DNA of 12,392 nt from JADZGC01 sp964613485. GTDB lineage: Bacteria > Patescibacteriota > Saccharimonadia > CAILAD01 > GCA-016700035. Numbering within the stretch: the first letter of the stretch is position 1; each line of letters starts with the position of its first letter. The notes under the pieces were generated by a model. The model ran no database searches. It had not been told where the DNA came from and was given only the letters and a program-made list of their open reading frames with translations. The stretch is taken from positions 1-12,392 of the forward strand of contig CAZTHB010000023.1 of NCBI GenBank assembly GCA_964613485.1. Direction: 5' to 3'. A program made the position numbers and the translations under genes. Below, piece after piece: positions 1-4,747 of the stretch.

Positions 1-528
1 ATTGCCACGGTGGGTAATAAGGCTTACAACAAAGGTCTGCGTAAGGGCCTCAATGCATATCGTTGGGTGGAGTATTCATTTTCTGCTAGCACAATGATGA
101 TAGCTATCGCAATACTGACGGGTATCTATGATATCACAGCGCTCATTCTGATTTTCGGCTTGACCGCAATAATGAACCTTTGCGGGCTCGTGATGGAAGT
201 ACATAATCAGACGACTAAAAGAACTAACTGGCTGTCGTATTGGCTAGGTTGTTTGGCTGGTATTTTGCCGTGGGTTGCGGTGATGGTTTATTTTTGGGCA
301 GCTGGAAACTATGGGCCAGAAGAAGCTAAGATTCCCACCTTCGTGTACTGGATTTACGTCAGTATCTTTGCGTTCTTCAATTGCTTCGCGATCAATATGG
401 TGCTTCAGTATCTGAAAGTAGGCAAATGGAAGAGCTACGTCTATGGGGAGCGCGCATATATTATCCTGAGCCTTGTAGCCAAGTCGGCACTTGCATGGCA
501 GGTCTTTGCTGGCACACTGCGTCCATAA
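1..528 (+). CDS. heliorhodopsin, C-terminal part (5' end outside window)
   Basis: This is a retinal-binding seven-helix membrane protein of the heliorhodopsin family, whose N-terminus faces the cytoplasm, opposite to type-1 rhodopsins. The visible 175 codons carry several hallmarks. RWVEYS (first seen near codon 21) contains the Glu that matches counterion E107 of heliorhodopsin 48C12. NCFAINMVLQY and VGKW...YGER precede the last helix. SLVAKSALAWQVFAGTLRP near the C-terminus holds the retinal Schiff-base Lys (K241 in 48C12). The Glu-to-Lys distance, about 137 residues, fits the family. The family is about 250 aa long, so roughly 85 residues (helices A and B) lie upstream of the window. The frame is open to base 1, and the GTG at 10 is an internal Val, not a start. 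The gene ends at a strong hairpin terminator. Known heliorhodopsins do not pump ions; most are thought to be sensors or enzyme regulators. No retinal-synthesis gene is visible here. Confidence 0.95.
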   Translation: MATVGNKAYNKGLRKGLNAYRWVEYSFSASTMMIAIAILTGIYDITALILIFGLTAIMNLCGLVMEVHNQTTKRTNWLSYWLGCLAGILPWVAVMVYFWAAGNYGPEEAKIPTFVYWIYVSIFAFFNCFAINMVLQYLKVGKWKSYVYGERAYIILSLVAKSALAWQVFAGTLRP

Positions 529-556
529 ACTGGCAAAAGATTACATAAAAAAGATG

Positions 557-590
557 AACCCCCACGCCGAAACGTGGGGGTTATTTGTGG
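557..590. terminator. hairpin terminator between converging genes
   Basis: A perfect 10-bp stem, AACCCCCACG (557-566) pairing with CGTGGGGGTT (573-582), has a 6-nt loop (CCGAAA) and is followed by ATTTGTGG. It lies 28 nt after the heliorhodopsin stop. On the opposite strand the stem is followed by a T-rich stretch (CATCTTTTTT), so it may also end the converging minus-strand pair. The U-tract on the plus strand is weak. Confidence 0.8.
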
Positions 591-603
591 GGCTGAGTAG
601 GGG

Positions 604-945
604 TCAGCGAGCGATCAGCCAGACGATGCCGGCGAATGCCATGAGAGGGAGGCAGTACAGAAGAAGGAAGACCATGAAGGCCGACCTCAAGCTGTACAAG
701 CCGAGCCAGTGGTCGACCCGATACTGCAGTAGTCGCCACTTGTGACGTCTACGCTCTTGCAGCACTCCCTTCAGGCGAGTCACGAAGAACTCGTTGTCCT
801 GACTCTTCACCGCAGCCTGAAGGCTGCGGTTTGGCTCGAGCGTGTCGAGTAGCTCCTGTCGAGCGCGCTTGTAGGCGCGCACCGATGACCAATGCTGGCC
901 GTGGAGCTCGCGGGCAACCGAATTGCTTGTGTGCAGAGTGGTCAC
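604..945 (-). CDS. small C-terminally membrane-anchored protein, unknown function
   Basis: This 113-aa protein is not recognised. Residues 1-80 are charged and predicted helical (KRARQELLD, RLKGVLQERRRHKW), and residues 87-111 form one hydrophobic helix ending in IAR. It therefore looks like a cytoplasmic helical domain with a C-terminal membrane anchor. The start chosen is GTG at 945. It has a GGAGG ribosome site (952-956) with 6-nt spacing, and it overlaps the stop of the upstream gene as GTGA (945-942), the classical arrangement for translational coupling. The frame stays open further upstream (to 1080), but that extension is Arg/Pro/His-rich shadow of the upstream gene. It is the second gene of a two-gene operon with the LysM-like protein, so the two products probably act together at the membrane. 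The base composition is GC-richer than the flanking metabolic genes. Confidence 0.72.
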   Translation of the reverse strand: MTTLHTSNSVARELHGQHWSSVRAYKRARQELLDTLEPNRSLQAAVKSQDNEFFVTRLKGVLQERRRHKWRLLQYRVDHWLGLYSLRSAFMVFLLLYCLPLMAFAGIVWLIAR

Positions 946-1376
946 TGATTGCCTCCGATGTTGTAACGGCGCCTGAGCCACTTGATCTCGGTTCGCCATG
1001 CGAGGATGACGAAGATCGCGGCGAGGGTGCCGATGACGAGGGAAGCCCAGAACCACCACGCGAGGGAGGTGTTGCGCCACACGTACTGAGGCACGGTCAA
1101 GCTCTGACCGGGCTTCACGGAGACGCTTTCGAGCTTGTTGGCGGCTGCCAGCGGCTCGACGATGCGCCTGGCCTCGATCTCGTTCCCATAGGGGAGCGAG
1201 GCGACGACATCCCAGAGAGACATCTGTCCTTCGGAGACCACGTACTGCGTGTGACCCACGAATCTGACCGGGTGCTGTTCACGCCACTGAGTGGCGAGCG
1301 CGAAGACCGCGAGGCAGCAGAAGACGATCAAGCCGAGGCGAACGAACAGGCGCTCATCCACGACCTTCTCGATCTT
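942..1376 (-). CDS. membrane protein with LysM-like domain, N-terminal part lost in assembly gap
   Basis: The 144 visible residues are counted here from the gap edge. They show a transmembrane helix at about 12-28, then an external segment containing a LysM-like pattern at about 45-98: YVVSEGQ, SLWDVVAS, then IVEPLAAANKLES and KPGQSLTVPQY. A second transmembrane helix follows at about 104-126, with a basic tail (RTEIKWLRRRYNIGGNQ). LysM domains bind N-acetylglucosamine-containing glycans such as peptidoglycan, so a wall-anchoring or wall-sensing role is inferred. The topology, LysM held between two membrane helices rather than at a free end, is uncommon. The 5' end and start codon lie inside or beyond the gap, so the total length is unknown. 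The stop overlaps the GTG of the downstream 113-aa membrane protein. Assignment to LysM rests on pattern only; calling it a membrane protein is firm. Confidence 0.7.
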   Translation of the reverse strand, partial: KIEKVVDERLFVRLGLIVFCCLAVFALATQWREQHPVRFVGHTQYVVSEGQMSLWDVVASLPYGNEIEARRIVEPLAAANKLESVSVKPGQSLTVPQYVWRNTSLAWWFWASLVIGTLAAIFVILAWRTEIKWLRRRYNIGGNQ

Positions 1377-1476
1377 NNNNNNNNNNNNNNNNNNNNNNNN
1401 NNNNNNNNNNNNNNNNNNNNNNNNNNNNNNNNNNNNNNNNNNNNNNNNNNNNNNNNNNNNNNNNNNNNNNNNNNNN
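1377..1476. other. assembly gap of 100 N
   Basis: Exactly 100 N, the conventional placeholder for a scaffold join of unknown length. It interrupts the 5' end of the minus-strand LysM-like gene and the 5' end of the plus-strand pyruvate kinase. The missing pyruvate kinase N-terminus alone would need about 0.5 kb, so the real gap must be longer than drawn. Any reading frame running through it is meaningless. Confidence 0.97.
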
Positions 1477-2322
1477 CTCTCGTTTGTACACACGGCCGAG
1501 GACATTGAGGCACTCAAGGCGATGATAAAGAAGCGTAAAAAAGATGTGCGTGTAATCGCGAAGATCGAAACGAAGCCTGCCACCGAAAATCTGCACGGCA
1601 TTGTTTCGGCGAGTGACGCGGTCATGATCGCTCGCGGTGATTTGGCATTAGAGACGAGCCCTGAGGCGGTGCCAATCGTAGGGCGGCGGATTATCGAAAT
1701 GGCGCGTGATTATAAGACGCCAGTTATCATGGCTACGCAAATGCTTGAGAGCATGACTTCTGCGCCAACACCAACACGGGCAGAGGCGAATGATGTGGCG
1801 ACGGCCGTGTCACTTGGCGTGGATGCAGTCATGCTGTCAGGCGAGACCGCAATAGGTGCCTTCCCGATCGAGACCGTAGCTATAATGAAGCGGATTATTC
1901 TTACGACCGAACAATACATGCGTGATAGTGGCGAGCTTAAGATACTGCCGCGCCACCTAAATGCTGCAGATGACGCGCAAGATGCTGTTGCTATGGCGGC
2001 TCTCACGCTCGCAAACCACGTCGGTGCGCAGCTTATCCTGGCTGAGACACTAACCGGCACGACCGCTCAAGCGATCTCGGCATTGCGCCCCGATGCGGCT
2101 ATTATCATGGCGAGTCCAGATACTCGCGTGTGCAATCAGTTAGCGATCATTTGGGGTTCGAAGCCCTACAAAGTGCCTCGCCGGCGATACATTCAGTCGC
2201 GTCTCGTCAGGTCACTTGTTCAGAAGGGAGCGCTTAAGTCAGGGGATAATATCGTCTCGATCTTCGGCACGCATGTTGGGAGAACTGGAGCGACAAATAC
2301 GGTGAGATTATTAATAGCATAA
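1477..2322 (+). CDS. pyk: pyruvate kinase, N-terminal part lost in assembly gap
   Basis: Pyruvate kinase converts phosphoenolpyruvate and ADP to pyruvate and ATP, the last step of glycolysis, in the cytoplasm. The 281 visible residues begin at LSFVHTAEDIE, which aligns near residue 180 of typical enzymes. They include the active-site block VIAKIETKPATENL (catalytic Lys and metal-binding Glu), MIARGDLALE, the MATQMLESM and TPTRAEANDVATAV motifs, and the full C-terminal domain ending GRTGATNTVRLLIA. Typical enzymes are about 470 aa, so about 180 residues are missing, consistent with loss in the gap rather than a broken gene. The upstream frame that appears to cross the N run belongs to antisense of the LysM gene and is not part of this protein. 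tpiA follows 28 nt downstream, so the two probably form one operon. Confidence 0.96.
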   Translation, partial: LSFVHTAEDIEALKAMIKKRKKDVRVIAKIETKPATENLHGIVSASDAVMIARGDLALETSPEAVPIVGRRIIEMARDYKTPVIMATQMLESMTSAPTPTRAEANDVATAVSLGVDAVMLSGETAIGAFPIETVAIMKRIILTTEQYMRDSGELKILPRHLNAADDAQDAVAMAALTLANHVGAQLILAETLTGTTAQAISALRPDAAIIMASPDTRVCNQLAIIWGSKPYKVPRRRYIQSRLVRSLVQKGALKSGDNIVSIFGTHVGRTGATNTVRLLIA

Positions 2323-2350
2323 GTATTTTCGAGGTATACTAAGGAGTAAC

Positions 2351-3112
2351 ATGGCACGCAAAACTTACATAGTCGGAAACTGGAAGATGCATTTGAGTCC
2401 TAGCGAGGCAAGCATGTTTGTTGGTCGATTACTTAAGGAGATACCTAAGGCACCCAGTGGTATTGAGATTGTGTTGTGTCCGCCAGTTTTAGACCTTACA
2501 ACTGTGCGATCAGAGCTCAGAGGGCACGATCATTTACAGGTAGGTGTGCAGAATGTATACCCGGCTGACGAGGGTGCTTACACCGGTGAGACGAGTGTCG
2601 CCATGCTTAAGGATCTCGCACAGTATGCGATTGTTGGGCATTCGGAGCGGCGACATATCTTCGGCGAGCGAGATGGACTCATTGCTCAGAAACTTGCAGC
2701 TTGCTTGCGACATGGCATTACTCCTATTCTTTGTGTCGGCGAGACGGGTCATGATCGTTCGAATGGTCACGCTGCACAAGTTGTTTCGGATCAACTTGAA
2801 GCGGGGCTGACCTTACTTACGCCCGAAGATCTCAATGATATTGTGATTGCGTACGAGCCGGTCTGGGCGATCGGGACTGGAGAGAATGCATCTGCGCAGG
2901 ATGCTGCGGAGATGTTAAGTGTGATTCGAACCTGGCTTGAAGTACGGCATTCACCAGCACTCGCGAAGTCGGTGCCACTCCTGTATGGCGGATCAGTTAA
3001 AGCCGATAATGCTGCCCAATATCTGGGGCTCGATGAGTGTGCTGGCTTGCTTGTTGGTGGTGCCAGCGTGAACTATAAAGAGTTCGCTGGGATTATAGAC
3101 GCAGCAAAATAG
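2351..3112 (+). CDS. tpiA: triosephosphate isomerase
   Basis: Interconverts dihydroxyacetone phosphate and glyceraldehyde 3-phosphate in glycolysis, as a cytoplasmic TIM-barrel dimer. At 253 aa it is the usual length. All catalytic elements are present: GNWKMH (Asn10, Lys12), VGHSERR (electrophile His97), AYEPVWAIGTG (catalytic base Glu169 and flexible loop 6), and the phosphate-gripping LYGGSV and LLVGGASV segments. The ATG at 2351 has a Shine-Dalgarno sequence AAGGAG at 2341-2346. It lies 28 nt after pyk and is probably co-transcribed with it. No terminator is evident between this gene and ppa, but ppa has its own promoter-like sequence. Confidence 0.98.
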   Translation: MARKTYIVGNWKMHLSPSEASMFVGRLLKEIPKAPSGIEIVLCPPVLDLTTVRSELRGHDHLQVGVQNVYPADEGAYTGETSVAMLKDLAQYAIVGHSERRHIFGERDGLIAQKLAACLRHGITPILCVGETGHDRSNGHAAQVVSDQLEAGLTLLTPEDLNDIVIAYEPVWAIGTGENASAQDAAEMLSVIRTWLEVRHSPALAKSVPLLYGGSVKADNAAQYLGLDECAGLLVGGASVNYKEFAGIIDAAK

Positions 3113-3122
3113 TCGATAATAC

Positions 3123-3151
3123 TTGAATTCGTATCTGTTAGCCTGTACACT
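3123..3151 (+). promoter_or_regulatory. sigma70-type promoter for ppa
   Basis: TTGAAT (3123-3128), exactly 17 bp, then TACACT (3146-3151). The predicted transcript start near 3158 leaves a leader of about 30 nt containing the AAGGAG ribosome site at 3178-3183, 6 nt before the ppa ATG. Found by eye; spacing and position are favourable. Confidence 0.6.
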
Positions 3152-3189
3152 AATCCACGAAAATAAGCTCAAAATCTAAGGAGAAATAC

Positions 3190-3711
3190 ATGTCCCTGGC
3201 AGACGTTAAAATTGGTGACAAGGCCCCCGAAATTGTAAATGTCATTATTGAGATCCCGCGCGGCACCATGCGCAATAAATATGAATTTGATAAGGATCTT
3301 GGCACGATCGTATTGGATCGTGTAAACAATGTAGAGATGGCCTACCCATTTGACTATGGCTATGTCCCAGATACGTTGTGCGAGGACGGTGATCCTCTTG
3401 ACGCACTTGTCATCATTGACGAGCCTCTCTTCCCGGGTGTGGTAGTGCCAGTTCGTCCGATTGGGATTGTGCGTATGGTGGATGATGGTGAGGGAGATGA
3501 GAAGCTGATATGTGTGGCTGCTAAAGACAGTTCAAAAGATTATCTCCAGAATGTCGATCAGCTCGGCGAAGATCTCAAGGGGCGTATCGAACATTTTTAT
3601 ACACACCTTAAAGACTGGAAGAATGATTGGAAGGGCGTTGAGGTCAGATTCAATGGTTGGGGGGATGCTGCAGCAGCCAAGCAGCATATACTAGAAGTTA
3701 CGCAAAAATAG
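3190..3711 (+). CDS. ppa: inorganic pyrophosphatase (family I)
   Basis: Hydrolyses pyrophosphate to phosphate with Mg2+, pulling biosynthetic reactions forward; cytoplasmic. The 173 aa match bacterial family I length. Visible active-site elements are IEIPRG (Glu21), NKYEFD (Lys30, Glu32), YPFDYGYVP, the family signature EDGDPLDALV (Asp66, Asp68, Asp71), and DGEGDEKL (acidic metal ligands and Lys105). One key position differs: the segment matching HFFEHYKDLE of the E. coli enzyme reads HFYTHLKDWK, so the conserved Tyr (Tyr141 in E. coli) is Leu140 here, while the following Lys is kept. The start at ATG 3190 is fixed by AAGGAG six nt upstream. It has its own promoter-like sequence, and a bidirectional terminator follows. 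Confidence 0.97.
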   Translation: MSLADVKIGDKAPEIVNVIIEIPRGTMRNKYEFDKDLGTIVLDRVNNVEMAYPFDYGYVPDTLCEDGDPLDALVIIDEPLFPGVVVPVRPIGIVRMVDDGEGDEKLICVAAKDSSKDYLQNVDQLGEDLKGRIEHFYTHLKDWKNDWKGVEVRFNGWGDAAAAKQHILEVTQK

Positions 3712-3726
3712 CAAAATGTAAGTAAT

Positions 3727-3758
3727 AAAAAACAGCACCTGTATGGTGCTATTTTTTT
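3727..3758. terminator. bidirectional intrinsic terminator
   Basis: Stem AGCACC (3734-3739) pairs with GGTGCT (3745-3750) around a 5-nt loop. It is preceded by AAAAAAC and followed by ATTTTTTT, so the structure works on both strands. It separates ppa (+) from the converging membrane-protein gene (-), whose stop codon at 3757-3759 overlaps the T run. Confidence 0.88.
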
Positions 3759-4626
3759 ATTGTCCCGGTGCGACTGTTAGGGTGAGGTTTTTGAGCGCGA
3801 TATTNNNNNNNNNNNNNNNNNNNNNNNNNNNNNNNNNNNNNNNNNNNNNNNNNNNNNNNNNNNNNNNNNNNNNNNNNNNNNNNNNNNNNNNNNNNNNNNN
3901 NNNNTCGGTGGCGAGAAGAAGACTCTGTGCTCCTGCTGCGCTGCCGAGGCCACCATCAGTCACGGTACTGAGCGCATTGACGGTTGCGCGCTTCTGATCA
4001 GGGGTGAGCGGGATAAGTCCGCGATTTGTATTGAGCCAGTCTGTTGCATCGATAAGTGCGAGGTAGTTATTAGACGGGGTGTTGAGATTCGTTGAAGAAA
4101 GGGCTGAGAATTTAGACAGGAGAGCAACGAGTAGATAGGTATCTGTCCAGGCGTATGAGCCAGCGGGCTGAGTCGAAAAGCGAGCTTCCCACGAGGTGGG
4201 TACTTGCATGTCGATGTCGTATGCAATCGATTTTATATCCGGCGGGCGCAGGAAGAAGCGCTGCTTGATATCTGACCGCGCGCTTGCATCTACGCTCGGG
4301 CGAGTGGTGATACTTGGACTCGCACTTTCAGTTGGTGCAACTTTCTTTTTATTTGACGACAGTAACACCGCCGGTACGACTGCAAACAGCATAATGAGAA
4401 CGGCTGCCACCATCCCAATGACAATCAACTTCTTCGTAAAAGGCTTAGGTCCCGCAGATGATCCTGTCATAGCTGGCGTACTGTAGAGTTGCTGGAGCTT
4501 AGGATTGGGGATGGCGGCTGGTTGTTGGGCCGGCTTAGCACCATTAGCGCCGGCAGCAGCACCCGTAGCAGTCGAGGGCTGCTCGGGTTTTGTTGACTGA
4601 GATGGTGGCTGGCTTGCTGGCGGCAT
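3757..4626 (-). CDS. Pro/Ala-rich single-pass membrane protein, unknown function, interrupted by assembly gap
   Basis: Not recognised as a known family. Residues 1-62 are low-complexity, rich in Pro, Ala, Gln, Ser and Thr. KPFTKK precedes one transmembrane helix at about 67-90. A short Ser/Thr/Pro linker (93-118) follows, and then an external domain from about residue 120 that includes the visible stretch to 240 (SWEARFSTQ, YLALIDATDWLNTNRGLIPLTPDQKRATVNAL). After the gap only 15 C-terminal residues remain (NIALKNLTLTVAPGQ). They are in the same frame across the 100 N, but the N count is arbitrary, so continuity is assumed rather than shown. Topology is probably N-terminus inside, domain outside. 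There is no convincing Shine-Dalgarno before the ATG at 4626, and a promoter-like element sits only about 10 nt upstream, so a leaderless mRNA is possible. It may be a surface or envelope protein. Confidence 0.72.
   Translation of the reverse strand: MPPASQPPSQSTKPEQPSTATGAAAGANGAKPAQQPAAIPNPKLQQLYSTPAMTGSSAGPKPFTKKLIVIGMVAAVLIMLFAVVPAVLLSSNKKKVAPTESASPSITTRPSVDASARSDIKQRFFLRPPDIKSIAYDIDMQVPTSWEARFSTQPAGSYAWTDTYLLVALLSKFSALSSTNLNTPSNNYLALIDATDWLNTNRGLIPLTPDQKRATVNALSTVTDGGLGSAAGAQSLLLATXXXXXXXXXXXXXXXXXXXXXXXXXXXXXXXXXXNIALKNLTLTVAPGQ
3805..3904. other. assembly gap of 100 N
   Basis: A second run of exactly 100 N, again a scaffold placeholder. It lies inside the C-terminal part of the minus-strand membrane-protein gene, so the gene's true length and the frame across the gap are undetermined. 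Confidence 0.97.
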
Positions 4627-4636
4627 CTTGATATCC

Positions 4637-4665
4637 AGTATAGCTATAGCGCTAATGTTTGACCA
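4637..4665 (-). promoter_or_regulatory. candidate promoter of the minus-strand membrane-protein gene, very close to its ATG
   Basis: On the minus strand TGGTCA (4665-4660), 17 bp, then TATACT (4642-4637). The -10 element ends 10 nt before the ATG at 4626. A transcript starting about 7 nt after it would have almost no leader, consistent with the weak ribosome site. The -35 matches consensus at 4 of 6 positions. Confidence 0.4.
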
Positions 4666-4686
4666 GAAAAAGCCTCAAGATACATA
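4659..4686 (+). promoter_or_regulatory. possible promoter of the helicase gene
   Basis: TTGACC (4659-4664), 16 bp, then TACATA (4681-4686). The -35 overlaps that of the divergent minus-strand promoter. A start near 4693 would give a leader of about 55 nt that includes the 4690-4723 inverted repeat. An alternative -10-like TAGAAT (4734-4739) lies only 8 nt before the ATG and has a poor -35 (TTTCGG). The choice between them is uncertain. Confidence 0.3.
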
Positions 4687-4689
4687 CCG

Positions 4690-4723
4690 GCATAAGCATT
4701 TTCGTCATACTTTCGGCTTATGC
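4690..4723. repeat. 8-bp inverted repeat in the divergent control region
   Basis: GCATAAGC (4690-4697) and GCTTATGC (4716-4723) are perfect inverted copies separated by 18 nt, lying between the divergent membrane-protein gene and the helicase gene. It could be a paired operator or a hairpin in the helicase leader. The same 7-mer core recurs at three other gene junctions in this window. Confidence 0.6.
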
Positions 4724-4747
4724 TTGATTCGGGTAGAATAGGGAGAC

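Noticed and set aside
10..12. GTG at 10 as the start of the heliorhodopsin gene
   Set aside because: The frame is open to base 1, and the family needs about 85 more N-terminal residues; it is an internal Val codon.
946..1080. N-terminal extension of the 113-aa membrane protein
   Set aside because: The extension overlaps the LysM gene in another frame and is Arg/His/Pro-rich; GTG 945 has GGAGG and the GTGA overlap.
1291..1376. Plus-strand frame joined to pyruvate kinase across gap 1
   Set aside because: The sequence before the gap is antisense of the LysM gene and has no similarity to the pyruvate kinase N-terminus; frame continuity through 100 placeholder Ns is accidental.
831..1508. Plus-strand open frame opposite the LysM cassette (225 codons across the gap)
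   Set aside because: It is acidic low-complexity antisense shadow, runs through the arbitrary N run, and conflicts with the minus-strand genes that have a coupled start and ribosome site.
2335..2340. TATACT before tpiA as an independent promoter
   Set aside because: No acceptable -35 box lies 16-18 bp upstream, and the leader would be almost nil although a good AAGGAG exists; co-transcription with pyk is simpler.
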